Positions 7,476 to 16,284 of a stretch of 64,000 nt of DNA are shown here, piece after piece. The first letter of the stretch is position 1; each line of letters opens with the position of its first letter. This DNA is from Clostridium sp. Marseille-P299 (GTDB taxonomy: Bacteria > Bacillota > Clostridia > Lachnospirales > Lachnospiraceae), in NCBI RefSeq assembly GCF_900078195.1, contig NZ_FJVE01000006.1, positions 684,501 to 748,500 on the forward strand. Reading direction: 5' to 3'. The position numbers and the translations under genes were made by a program. The notes below the pieces were generated by a model. It was not told the origin of the DNA and ran no database searches. It was given only the letters and a program-made list of their open reading frames with translations.

Positions 7476-8062
7476 TGATGACCGAAAAAGAAAAAATGAT
7501 TCGTGGCGAGTTTTACGATACTCGTGACCCAGAGCTTCGTACATTGAGCAGTAATGCCAAAGATTTAATGCGCATTTATAATAATCTGCCGGCGGAAAAT
7601 ATAGAGTTACGAAATCGGATTATCCGTATGCTGTTCGGAAACTGCGGTGAAAATGTCCGTGTAAATCAACCTGTCTTTGTAGACTACGGCTGCAATATAT
7701 CTATCGGTAGCAACAGTCTTGTTAATATGAACTGTACACTGTTAGATACAGGTAAAATCATAATCGGTTCAGACACTTTAATTGGACCTGATGTTAAAAT
7801 TTATACGGCTGTTCACCCACTCAATATAACTGAGCGCATTTACATAGATAAAGACGGAACAAAGGCAACCCGTACAAAAACTGCTGCAGTTACAATTGGC
7901 AGTGGTGTTTGGATCGGCGGCGGTACAATTATCCTGCCTGGCGTTACAATTGGAGATAACGTAGTAATTGGTGCAGGCAGTGTAGTTACAAAATCTATAC
8001 CTGCAAATACCATAGCCTGTGGAAATCCCTGTACGGTAAAAAAGAGGTTAAATGAATCTTGA
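7475..8062 (+). CDS. Sugar/maltose O-acetyltransferase family (LbH)
   Basis: 195 residues. The N-terminal Mac domain (EKEKMIRGEFYDTRDPEL) is followed by left-handed beta-helix hexapeptide repeats (about 70-185) with the catalytic His region YTAVHPLN and the C-terminal GNPCTVKK motif. It transfers acetyl from acetyl-CoA to sugars or related hydroxyl compounds. The ATG shares its A with the TAA stop of the flavodoxin gene, so expression is coupled; a second ATG follows directly. Its part in a redox cassette is unclear. Confidence 0.88.
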   Translation: MMTEKEKMIRGEFYDTRDPELRTLSSNAKDLMRIYNNLPAENIELRNRIIRMLFGNCGENVRVNQPVFVDYGCNISIGSNSLVNMNCTLLDTGKIIIGSDTLIGPDVKIYTAVHPLNITERIYIDKDGTKATRTKTAAVTIGSGVWIGGGTIILPGVTIGDNVVIGAGSVVTKSIPANTIACGNPCTVKKRLNES

Positions 8063-8145
8063 TAAACTAGGAAGTGCGTCATGCCGCATATCTATATCAC
8101 AATGATTTCCAGATGAGACGATACCTCAAAAAAGGAGAGACGATT

Positions 8146-9183
8146 ATGCAATACACCAAATTAGGAATTTCAGACTTAAATGTGTCCCGCATCTGTATGG
8201 GCTGCATGGGATTCGGGGACGCTAGGAACGGTCAACATACTTGGACGGTTAACGAAACACTTTCTCGTGAAATCATCAAAAGTGGCTTGGAGCTGGGCGT
8301 TAATTTTTTTGATACGGCAATCGGGTATCAAAGCGGAACAAGCGAGCAGTATCTTGGCCGTGCCCTGCAGGATTTTGCAAAGCGTGACGAGGTTATAGTC
8401 GCAACAAAATTCCTGCCCCGTACAACGGAAGAGATTGATCGAGGTATCACAGGTCAGCAACACATTGAAAAGCTGCTCGATATGAGCCTGCATAACCTTG
8501 GTATGGATTATGTGGATTTATACATTTATCATATGTGGGATTATGCAACCCCTCTTTACGATATTATGGAAGGTTTAAACAATGCGGTCAAAGCTGGCAA
8601 AATCCGTTATATCGGTATTTCTAACTGCTATGCGTATCAGCTTGCACAGGCAAACGCCCTCGCTGAGAAAGAGAACTTTGCAAAATTTATATCGGTGCAG
8701 GGACATTATAATCTGATTTTCCGTGAAGAAGAACGGGAAATGGCAAAACTTTGTGCTGAGAATAATATCGCAATGACCCCATACAGCCCCCTTGCCGGTG
8801 GCCGCCTTGCAAAGCTGCCTGATGAGACCTCAAAGCGTTTGCAGGAGGATAGCTATGCTCGGTTTAAGTATGACGCCACCGCCAAGCAGGACAGCGTTAT
8901 TATCCATCGTGTAGCAGATCTTGCCGAAAAGCACGGCGTTTCTATGACGGAAATCTCTCTCGCTTGGCTTTTGAATAAAGTAACCGCCCCAGTTGTCGGC
9001 ATGACAAAGCTACACCATATTGAAGGTGCAGCAAAAGCGGTGGATTTTATTTTAAACGACGATGAACTTGCTTTTTTGGAAGAAGCCTATGTGCCTCATA
9101 AATTAGTCGGCGTTATGGCACAGAATACTCCTGTCGCCGCAAAAGAAAAGCACGTCTGGTCAACAGGCAATCAAAAAATCTGA
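8146..9183 (+). CDS. Aldo/keto reductase
   Basis: 345 residues, NAD(P)H-dependent (beta/alpha)8 barrel of the Tas/YhdN type. Visible are GVNFFDTAIGYQSGTSEQYLG with the catalytic Asp and Tyr, KFLPRT with Lys, and DLYIYHMWDYATPL with His; NADPH-binding ISNCYAYQLAQA and GMTKLHHIEGA follow. Start chosen at 8146 after AAAGGAGAG; in-frame upstream Met codons have no such signal. It reduces aldehydes or ketones; the substrate is not predictable. Confidence 0.93.
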   Translation: MQYTKLGISDLNVSRICMGCMGFGDARNGQHTWTVNETLSREIIKSGLELGVNFFDTAIGYQSGTSEQYLGRALQDFAKRDEVIVATKFLPRTTEEIDRGITGQQHIEKLLDMSLHNLGMDYVDLYIYHMWDYATPLYDIMEGLNNAVKAGKIRYIGISNCYAYQLAQANALAEKENFAKFISVQGHYNLIFREEEREMAKLCAENNIAMTPYSPLAGGRLAKLPDETSKRLQEDSYARFKYDATAKQDSVIIHRVADLAEKHGVSMTEISLAWLLNKVTAPVVGMTKLHHIEGAAKAVDFILNDDELAFLEEAYVPHKLVGVMAQNTPVAAKEKHVWSTGNQKI

Positions 9184-9196
9184 AAGGAGAATAAAA

Positions 9197-9883
9197 ATGA
9201 ACACCCACATAACCGACCCAGAATTTACGGAACGTTTCGAACATTTTGCTTTTAATGAGGTTGTAAACGAAGAAAACCAGCAATTAGATGCCCCTACCCG
9301 ATATATGGTGATTTTGGCAACGCTGATTGGCTGTCAAGGATTAGACGCATACAAAGAAATATTACCGTCTGCGTTAGATAATGGACTTACGCCTGTAATG
9401 ATAAAGGAAATCGTTTATCAGGCAACCGATTATTTGGGATATGGCAGAATGCTTCATTTTTTGAACAGCACCAATGAAATTCTTGCAGAGCGTGGTGTCA
9501 AACTCCCCCTTGAGGGACAATCCACTACTACCCTTGATAATAGACTTGAAAAAGGCATTGAGGTACAGGCAGAAATTTTTGGAGAACAAATGAAAGAGGC
9601 TTGGAAAGCCGGACATATTAATCGTTGGCTAGCGGCTAATTGCTTTGGCGATTACTATACCCGCAACGGCCTTTCCCTTGCACAGCGTGAACTTATCACC
9701 TTTTGTTTTCTTATGGCGCAGGGCGGCTGCGAACCCCAGCTTATCGCCCATTCAAAAGGCAATATGAACATGGGCAATGATAAGGAGTTCCTTATTAAGG
9801 TTGTCTCGCAATGTCTGCCTTATATCGGCTATCCGCGCAGTTTAAACGCAGTTACCTGTATCAATAAGGCAGTGGAAGAATGA
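9197..9883 (+). CDS. Carboxymuconolactone decarboxylase-family protein (two CMD domains)
   Basis: 228 residues holding two AhpD/CMD-like helical domains: about 25-105 (ATLIGCQGLDAYKEILPSAL) and about 130-225 (ELITFCFLMAQGGCEPQL, followed by His-containing IAHSKGN). The Cys-x4-His arrangement recalls the AhpD-like peroxidase/disulfide fold. It lies 13 bases after the aldo/keto reductase with RBS AAAGGAG and ends the cassette. Likely a peroxide or lactone detoxifying enzyme; the activity is inferred from family only. Confidence 0.88.
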   Translation: MNTHITDPEFTERFEHFAFNEVVNEENQQLDAPTRYMVILATLIGCQGLDAYKEILPSALDNGLTPVMIKEIVYQATDYLGYGRMLHFLNSTNEILAERGVKLPLEGQSTTTLDNRLEKGIEVQAEIFGEQMKEAWKAGHINRWLAANCFGDYYTRNGLSLAQRELITFCFLMAQGGCEPQLIAHSKGNMNMGNDKEFLIKVVSQCLPYIGYPRSLNAVTCINKAVEE

Positions 9884-9998
9884 AAACAAAAACTAAACAA
9901 GCGACTCTTTAATTCTCCAATATACTGCAGACTCCATCAATAGAAATGCCCTTACATTATGGACTAGAATCTCAATTTATATTTTTTTGAGTAAAGAA

Positions 9999-11388
9999 CA
10001 AAGTGTCTACGACACTCTCAACTCCCCTGGCCCCTCAATCATGAGGGGAAGGGGTTTCTTTTTTCTTCAATTTCCTTCATAATAGTACCATGAGTATATT
10101 AAAAGATATTTTTAAAGAACATTTTGAAGAAATACTATATATCTTACATCCCCGTAAGTCTGTCATCGAAAATGTAAACAAGATGATAGACTGTGGTGAT
10201 TCATCTAAGGGTGGTGCCTTTTGGGGCTGCCCTGATTGTGGTGAGCTTAAATTTGTTCCTTATACCTGCAAAAGCCGTTTTTGTCCTTCTTGCGGAAACA
10301 TGTATAATCAAAAACGATCTTTTCGTATATCGTCTAAGCTTATTTCTTGTGTACACAGACATTGCGTTTTTACTATCCCCGAAGAACTGCGTACCTTTTT
10401 TCTAAACGACCGCTCTCTTCTTGCTGAACTTTTTCATTCAGTCCGTGATGCTATTCTTCGTATGTTTTCTAATTTGAATAAATCTGAAAACTTTACTCCT
10501 GGTATTGTTTGTGTTCTTCATACGTTTGGTCGAGATTTGAAATGGAATCCTCATATCCACGCTCTTATCTCTGAAGGTGGGGCTGAAAACCATACTCCTT
10601 GGCGTATTGTTAAACACTTTGATTATCACTTTCTACGGAAAGCTTTTCGAAAAGTTCTTTTGGATCGCTTAACGAATCGCATCGGTCCTTCTTTTCGGAA
10701 AATAAAAAATGAAATGTATACGCTACATTCTGATGGGTTTTATGTTCGTGCAAAGCCGAATGATTGTACTCCTGATCAGACTGTTAAATATATCACTCGC
10801 TACCTTGGAAGGCCAGTAATCGCTGCCTCACGTACTGATCACTATGATGGTGAACAAGTTACTTTCCATTATAAAAAACATGAGGATTATTCTCTTGTAA
10901 CCAAAACAATTCCTGCACTTGATTTCATCAAGCGCCTCATTATACATATACCTGAGAAACATTTTAAAATGGTGCGATACTACGGTATTTATGCCAAGCA
11001 CCACAAGCAGGAAAAACATCTTTTCAAATATCTATCCCATGAAAAGCTTAAGTTTTTAAAATCCCTACTTGATTGGAGACACTCAATTCTTTTAAACTTC
11101 GGATATGATCCTTTAAAATGTTCGAAGTGTAGCTCTTCTATGTTGGTTCTGGAAGTTTACCACAAAAAAACTGCACTATTTGAACAATATCGAAAGGCAA
11201 TGGGATATGGATAAATCCAATCTCTAATTTCTTTCTCAAACGTCAAATAATGCAGTTCGAACCAAAAACAAAAAAACATCATGATCAAAGTCATCGCGAA
11301 GTCACACCTTCGCTCTTTTGTCATGCAATTTTTTATTTCTACTCTATTATACACTATTTTTCAGATTTGAGAAGTTTCCTAATAATGT
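9999..11388 (+). mobile_element. IS91-type element, copy 1
   Basis: Begins with a leader shared with copy 2: AGTGTC-TAC-GACACT hairpin (10002-10016), then CCCCTCAATCATGAGGGG. Contains an intact Y2/HUH transposase. The right end is taken as the point where the copy 2 leader begins (period about 1390 bp). Near the end lies GCGAAG-TCACAC-CTTCGC, a hairpin of the kind expected at an IS91 origin end. IS91 elements move by rolling circle and make no target duplication; exact ends are inferred from the repeat. Confidence 0.65.
10090..11214 (+). CDS. IS91-family transposase (Y2 HUH relaxase-like), intact
   Basis: 374 residues. N-terminal zinc finger (WGCPDCGELKFV, CKSRFCPSCGNMY), HUH motif in WNPHIHALISEGG, and the paired tyrosines of the Y2 group in VKYITRYLGRP (Y-x3-Y). 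A C-terminal Cys pair (CSKCSSSMLVLE) closes the protein. It nicks and rejoins single-stranded DNA during rolling-circle transposition. No frameshift is visible. Upstream lies the hairpin leader shared with copy 2. Confidence 0.93.
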   Translation: MSILKDIFKEHFEEILYILHPRKSVIENVNKMIDCGDSSKGGAFWGCPDCGELKFVPYTCKSRFCPSCGNMYNQKRSFRISSKLISCVHRHCVFTIPEELRTFFLNDRSLLAELFHSVRDAILRMFSNLNKSENFTPGIVCVLHTFGRDLKWNPHIHALISEGGAENHTPWRIVKHFDYHFLRKAFRKVLLDRLTNRIGPSFRKIKNEMYTLHSDGFYVRAKPNDCTPDQTVKYITRYLGRPVIAASRTDHYDGEQVTFHYKKHEDYSLVTKTIPALDFIKRLIIHIPEKHFKMVRYYGIYAKHHKQEKHLFKYLSHEKLKFLKSLLDWRHSILLNFGYDPLKCSKCSSSMLVLEVYHKKTALFEQYRKAMGYG

Positions 11389-12640
11389 ACAAAGTGTCTA
11401 CGACACTCTCAACTCCCCTGCCCCTCACTCATGAGGGAATTTAGGGGTTTCTTTTTGTGATATTTTCCTTCATAATAGTTCTATGAATATACTACAAAAG
11501 ATTTTTACAAACCATTATGAAGAAATGAAATATATTTTACATCCTCGTCCTTCCGTTCTCGAAAACGTGGACAAAATGATAAACTATGGTGATCCATCTT
11601 ATGGCGGTGCCATGTATGGTTGTCCGACTGTGAGGAACTTAAGTTTCTTCCCTTCCGTTGCAAGAGCCGCTTTTGCCCTACCTGTGGAAACATGTATTCC
11701 ATTGATCGCACTACTTCTATGTCCTTCAAAATTATTCACTGTGAACATCGCCACTGTGTTTTTACAATCCCGGAGGAACTTAGATCTTTCTTTCTAAAAG
11801 ATCGTTCCTTACTCAACTGTCTTTTTCATGCTGTTCGCAGTGTTGTCCTCCGCATGTTTTCAAAAGTAAATAAAACGGAGCATTTTGTCCCTGGTTTTAT
11901 TTGTGTCCTACATACATTTGGACGTAGCCTACAATGGAACCCTCATATTCATTGCCTTATCTCCGAAAGTGCAACTGGCAATATCACTCTTTGGCGCCCT
12001 TTTAAACATTACAATTACCTTCAACTTCGTAATGCCTTTCGCACCGCATTACTCAATGAAATGGAAACTGTCATTGAGCCTTCTTTTAAGAAGATGAAAT
12101 CTTATATTTATAAATATTGCCCTAATGGATTCTATGTTCGTGCAAAACCGAATAAATGTGATCCTAACACAGCAATTAAATACATAGGGCGTTACCTTGG
12201 CCGACCAGTAATCGCAACGAAACGTATTGATTCTTACGATGGAACTAATGTTACATTTCATTACAATCGACATGAGGATGAAAAACTAATTGTAGAAACT
12301 ATACCTGTTCTAGATTTTATTGCTCGACTAATCCAACACATCCCAGAAAAACATTTTAAAATGATACGATACTATGGGATTTATGCTAGGCATCGTAAAG
12401 AAGATTCTAAACTTAGACGCGCAATCTCAAAAGAGAAACAACGCATCTTTTTATCCTTTAATCGATGGCGCGATTCCATTTTGGCCTCCTTTGGCTATGA
12501 TCCACTTCGTTGTCCTAATTGTAGTAGCTCTATGCTTATTCTTGAGCTCTACCACAACAAAAAACGTGTACCGCTAGATGAACTATATGAAAAGGTAATG
12601 CAAAATTATAAATTTCACACATAGTTCCTATTTTCTTATA
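11389..12640 (+). mobile_element. IS91-type element, copy 2 (decayed, tandem with copy 1)
   Basis: Starts with nearly the same leader as copy 1 (ACAAAGTGTCTACGACACT, then CCCCTCACTCATGAGGG) and carries a frameshifted transposase gene. The two proteins are clearly homologous but diverged throughout, so this is not a recent duplication. The right boundary is uncertain; it could extend past the broken small ORF at 12695-12876 to the hairpin at 12904-12966. Confidence 0.55.
11483..12624 (+). pseudogene. IS91-family transposase, frameshifted
   Basis: The first frame reads MNILQKIFTNHYEEM to CPTVRN; the rest, from DCEELKFLPFRCKSRFCPTC, lies one frame over. One base is missing in TGTCCGACTGT (about 11626-11636), where the copy 1 protein reads Cys-Pro-Asp-Cys. 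After that point the frame is open to the stop, with HUH (WNPHIHCLISES) and Y2 (IKYIGRYLGRP) motifs intact. A restart at the internal ATG at 11620 would lose part of the zinc finger, so the product is probably inactive. Confidence 0.9.
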
Positions 12641-12694
12641 TTTCTCCGTGAGATAAAATATAAAGCATAAAACAAAACGGAGGCATAAATAACT

Positions 12695-12876
12695 ATGACT
12701 GAAAAAGAACTTTTAGCGGAATTACGAATAAAATACACCAAAAACCTCCTGAAGGTATGACATCTAAGGAAATACAACAGATGAGCGATAATGACCTTTT
12801 GGATATGGATTACTTTTTAAATGAAGATATCTTTGATGATTTAGACGATTTTGAAGAAGGTTTTTACATCTTCTAA
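12695..12876 (+). pseudogene. Small acidic ORF broken by a one-base frameshift
   Basis: ATG at 12695 behind CGGAGG reads MTEKELLAELRIKYTK, then shifts frame and stops at 12758. One extra A in the five-A run near 12740-12744 would continue into KPPEGMTSKEIQQ and a Asp/Glu/Phe-rich tail ending GFYIF at 12876. The reading is clearly coding-like on both sides. I do not recognise the protein; lying directly after the IS91 pair it may be an IS91 passenger or a remnant of the neighbouring locus. Confidence 0.6.
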
Positions 12877-12903
12877 CCCATTTCGTCTTTTTGTTGTATC
12901 CTA

Positions 12904-12966
12904 TTTTGCTTTTATTTCTTTATAGGAATCTGCAAAGCAGTTTCCTATAAAGAAATAAAAGCAAAA
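12904..12966. repeat. 63-nt near-perfect hairpin (25-bp arms)
   Basis: Arms 12904-12928 and 12942-12966 pair perfectly over 25 bp. Inside, CTGC (12930-12933), AAA and GCAG (12937-12940) add four more pairs after one T-T mismatch. No T run follows on either strand, so it is not an ordinary terminator. It separates the IS91/small-ORF block from the 13.4-18.6 kb island and might be a mobile-element end or origin-like structure. Confidence 0.8.
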
Positions 12967-13405
12967 CTAAAAAGTTGAGCTGTAACTTTTGGCAGGATTA
13001 GTAGGAGTTTCCCCCCTACAGGTTATCCAGTATATTTTATGCAGTTACTTTCAATATTATCTATTCCACTATAGGTGACTAATCCTATAACTACCTGCAC
13101 CAATAATAATGTCATTTATAATTTCTACTAATTTAATTAAAATACCTCCTGTAATAGTAAATCTAAATTTTCCATTGAAAACATCTACATTAGATACCCA
13201 TAAAATAGAGAAACACGATAATACCGTCTGTAAAACTGTCACTACTGACTAAGTAATTCTACATTCATATTCTATCACCCGTGGTTTTATTGTCAACTAA
13301 ATTTTCTTGCTCTACTCAACGTAGACTTGTTTTTCGCTAACACCAACTCATCTTCCATACATATATGCTAGCGAAAAAAAGGTATATTTCAACCTTCTTC
13401 TCTGA
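12967..13405. other. Gene-free stretch at the 3' edge of the island
   Basis: No convincing ORF on either strand. A hairpin TTTTTCGCTA (13330-13339) / TAGCGAAAAA (13369-13378) lies just past the stop of the 13406-14200 gene and may end its transcript, although the U-rich part lies inside the stem. Confidence 0.4.
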
Positions 13406-14200
13406 TTATTCATCAATTTCCTGAAATTTGATTGCATCACGATTCGCCAGTTCTATAGTAAATGGCTTGTATTTAAAATCTAAATGTCCAATAATTACTA
13501 TATTATAGACGACGTCTTCTTTGATTTCATCTTTTATACCGCCTCTATAAATATTGGTTCTATATTTCCATTCACCTTGCTTATTTTTCGTAAAAATTTC
13601 CAAGAAATAAAATGTATACGGCTCACCTGTAGCCTCATTCACCTTAGTCTTCTCACGAATACCAAGTTTTACTTTTCCATAAAACACTGAAAAGTCCTCT
13701 CCATCAGATTTGTCTATCCAAGCATTAAGCCTCTTACGTCTCAATGCTCTTAAAACATCCGTATTTTCTTTTCTTTCTACAATCAGCATAGGACTTTGTT
13801 TCTTTGTATTATCCCCACTGCCATCCACAGTTTTTTCGATATTAGACCTATGTTGCTTACAAAGCATATTAAGTATACTATTTAACTTATCTTGAATTTC
13901 ATTGTAAGTCAAAGAATCAACATACTCCTTCACTCTTTTATACGAAGCATACTCATAATTATATGAACATGTTTCCCTATGCTTAGATGATGGTATTCTT
14001 TTAAGATGAGCTCTCTTTTTAGAAGTTTTTCTCCAAAACGCTAGAATTGCTTCTCTGCACTCTGGACAATACATATTTCCTTCATACTTTCCAATATCTC
14101 CATTGTTCTTGGTTACATATTCCTCAACAACGTCAATATCACATATCTTATCTTCCTGCAAGTAATAAAACTCTTCAAAACTCTTCGGTCTATCAGACAT
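13406..14200 (-). CDS. Unknown protein with CoiA-like Cys/His zinc-finger motif
   Basis: 264 residues. Residues 44-80 hold YCPEC (Cys45, Cys48), then RAHLKR (His65), SSKHRETC (His74, Cys78), a spacing that recalls the N-terminal zinc site of CoiA-type competence proteins and some nuclease-associated proteins. The C-terminal half (about 150-264) is a beta-rich domain (VFYGKVKLGIREKTKVNE, YFLEIFTKN) with no catalytic motif I can name. It is the last gene of a four-gene group beginning with the metallo-hydrolase at 16219. The ATG at 14200 has GGGAGG upstream. Function not known. Confidence 0.75.
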   Translation of the reverse strand: MSDRPKSFEEFYYLQEDKICDIDVVEEYVTKNNGDIGKYEGNMYCPECREAILAFWRKTSKKRAHLKRIPSSKHRETCSYNYEYASYKRVKEYVDSLTYNEIQDKLNSILNMLCKQHRSNIEKTVDGSGDNTKKQSPMLIVERKENTDVLRALRRKRLNAWIDKSDGEDFSVFYGKVKLGIREKTKVNEATGEPYTFYFLEIFTKNKQGEWKYRTNIYRGGIKDEIKEDVVYNIVIIGHLDFKYKPFTIELANRDAIKFQEIDE

Positions 14201-14249
14201 ATAAATCCTCCCATCTTAAGTCAGTTACAAATAATCCATATTCTAGAGA

Positions 14250-14765
14250 TTATTTATCTTTTTTCACTACTTTCTGTTGATTATTTATTGCTTCAGTACG
14301 TCTTCTCACGATATCCGTTTGCTTTCTATAAGAGAACAGAAATAGCACAATAAAAAACATTATCGCACAGCCACTCCAACATTTCTCTACCCAGCTCACA
14401 TTTGTAATCAAACTATGCATTAAGCCCACTATCGGCAAAAGCACGAAACACGTTAGTGTTGAGCGAAAATAATTATTCGTCTCTGACAATATATCAAGTT
14501 TTGCATCTACCTTTACCGCTTTTAAATAATCAGGATACGGTGCTTCCTGAATAAATTTCATCTTCTCAAGTATCGGGTTAATAATCAGGGAACCTATTCG
14601 ATTAATAACAAATCCCATAAAGTAAAATACCAATATCTCCTCGCCGATATTTTCTGTTGGCAATGATAATTCAAAGAGAAATCTTAAAGCCATCCCAAAG
14701 AATGCTCCTGGCAACAAATTCGTCATTATTTGATACGAACCCAACTTTTCAATAACATTATTCAT
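14250..14765 (-). CDS. Four-helix membrane protein of unknown function
   Basis: 171 residues with four predicted membrane helices (about 12-33, 43-63, 101-120, 130-146) and a Lys/Arg-rich C-terminal tail (RRRTEAINNQQKVVKK) that should be cytoplasmic. The N-terminal SYQIMTNLLPGAFF pattern is seen in other small membrane proteins of accessory loci. A small membrane protein beside an MBL-fold enzyme would suit a membrane-disrupting effector or anchor; this is inference. RBS AGGAGG precedes the ATG, and the previous gene ends ten bases upstream. Confidence 0.75.
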   Translation of the reverse strand: MNNVIEKLGSYQIMTNLLPGAFFGMALRFLFELSLPTENIGEEILVFYFMGFVINRIGSLIINPILEKMKFIQEAPYPDYLKAVKVDAKLDILSETNNYFRSTLTCFVLLPIVGLMHSLITNVSWVEKCWSGCAIMFFIVLFLFSYRKQTDIVRRRTEAINNQQKVVKKDK

Positions 14766-14775
14766 AAATGCCTCC

Positions 14776-15309
14776 TCAATCTCCTAATAAGCTAACTGGT
14801 GACACCTTCACATACCCTTCACGTACAGCGGCCATAAATCCATTACGTCTTTTTGTAAACAATTGTCGTTCTGACAAAGATGTATGAAAACCAAACTGTC
14901 CTAGATTATTTAATGTTGTACACTGACGTAGCATACCCCCACCTTCTACTGACACTTCTTGCTTGGCAAACCATAATTCTACACTTTTATTTACCTTCAT
15001 CATATCTCGCAGTATCTGTTTATCAAGTGACTTCTCCCATATACAGCTATTAGCAATAACAAAATCACCGCTTGCAACCTCATACAAAGAACATATAAGC
15101 CGTACTTCACCTATATGTGCCGTAATAAAGGTGCCATTCAGTCCGTCGTCAGAAATACAGTATAAAAATTGCTTGCTAATACCCTTTATCTGTAGAATCT
15201 TCCATTCTGTCACTTCCGCACTCGTCACTTGCCGAATATAGTTAAGGCGTGCTTGTAATTGACTATTATCAACATAAATATCCTTACCAGTACTTATAAT
15301 CCATCTCAC
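14776..15309 (-). CDS. Unknown protein coupled to the MBL hydrolase gene
   Basis: 177 residues from a GTG start (GTGAGATGG) with AAGGAG nine bases before it. It overlaps the end of the metallo-hydrolase gene by 26 bases, so the two are translationally coupled. Mixed alpha/beta composition with no signal peptide and no motif recognised; notable segments are LYCISDDGLNGTFITAHIG (mid) and a basic C-terminus (RQLFTKRRNGFMAAVREG). Coupling suggests it forms a complex with the hydrolase. Confidence 0.75.
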   Translation of the reverse strand: MRWIISTGKDIYVDNSQLQARLNYIRQVTSAEVTEWKILQIKGISKQFLYCISDDGLNGTFITAHIGEVRLICSLYEVASGDFVIANSCIWEKSLDKQILRDMMKVNKSVELWFAKQEVSVEGGGMLRQCTTLNNLGQFGFHTSLSERQLFTKRRNGFMAAVREGYVKVSPVSLLGD

Positions 15310-16219
15310 CCAGCTTCACTCCTTGTGGCTTACTAACTGATATATTTGAAAATCCTTTTTTAGGAATGTCTACCACACCCTTTTTAGTATTTAATGCTGG
15401 CGTATAATATTCTTCCTGCATATATTGTACTAAATTATCAGAACCACCGCTCGTTGCTCCAGAACCTGTATTATCAGATACCAGATAAGTTTTACTATAG
15501 GAATCTTTGAGTTCTTCAAAAATTCTCTGAGCATCATCCAGCTTTCCGTGGTGTGGTAACTGAATAATTTCATAGCTATCCAAATTATGCAAATATGAAG
15601 GCGATGCATCTCCACACAACAATATCGTCTGTGTACCATCCAATTCACATTTTAATTGGACACTAGCGGCATTCATCACTGTTTCACCTTCGATTTTAGT
15701 AACGCTGTCATCTTCTATTGCCTGTGCCACAACCTCTACAAATTCATCTTCGGTTGGTCCTGCAATAGTACCTGTTGCTACCTTTGTATTTACAGCTGCA
15801 TCCTTCACTGTAAAACCATACTCCTGAGCCTTTTCTACGATTTCTTTTATATTATCGAACTTCTCAAGAATATGCTTCTTAGTTGCTGGTAACGTTCTTC
15901 TCTCATCGTCGAGCACATCCAGCACTTTTCTTGCACTTTTCAAATACAATGATGAATATACAGTAACTGTATACTGCTCATCGTACAAATACTCTAATAA
16001 TTCAATAACTCCGTTGGTATGGTCGCTATCGTTATGTGAAACCACAATATGCACCTGTGAAATCAGAGAATTAGCCTCAAGGAATTTTTCAACTTCTTGT
16101 GCATGACGTGTATGTCCGCAATCATAAACAATCAACGAAACATTGTCATACAGTAATATACAATCGCCATATCGAGTATCTTTGTCGCCATCATAATGAC
16201 TTAATGCCTTTAACTTCAT
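15284..16219 (-). CDS. Metallo-beta-lactamase-fold hydrolase (ComEC/Rec2-like)
   Basis: 311 residues. The metal-binding motif is SHNDSDHTNG at 61-70 (His62, Asp64, Asp66, His67), with YDCGH at 32-36, the bridging Asp in LCGDAS at 202-206 and the last His pair in LPHHGK at 221-226. This layout matches the soluble MBL domain related to ComEC, usually a phosphoesterase or nuclease. There are no membrane helices, so it is a stand-alone cytoplasmic enzyme. MBL proteins of this sort serve as effectors in several defence loci (for example type I Avs), but the STAND partner is absent here. First gene of a four-gene unit. Confidence 0.9.
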   Translation of the reverse strand: MKLKALSHYDGDKDTRYGDCILLYDNVSLIVYDCGHTRHAQEVEKFLEANSLISQVHIVVSHNDSDHTNGVIELLEYLYDEQYTVTVYSSLYLKSARKVLDVLDDERRTLPATKKHILEKFDNIKEIVEKAQEYGFTVKDAAVNTKVATGTIAGPTEDEFVEVVAQAIEDDSVTKIEGETVMNAASVQLKCELDGTQTILLCGDASPSYLHNLDSYEIIQLPHHGKLDDAQRIFEELKDSYSKTYLVSDNTGSGATSGGSDNLVQYMQEEYYTPALNTKKGVVDIPKKGFSNISVSKPQGVKLGEMDYKYW

Positions 16220-16284
16220 TAATTAATCCCTTCTACAGATACCATATCGTACCTGATCTATACTACAATTTTCAGAAACACATA

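Noticed and set aside
12904..12966. 63-nt hairpin as a factor-independent terminator
   Set aside because: Neither strand has a U run after the stem and the arms are far longer than needed.
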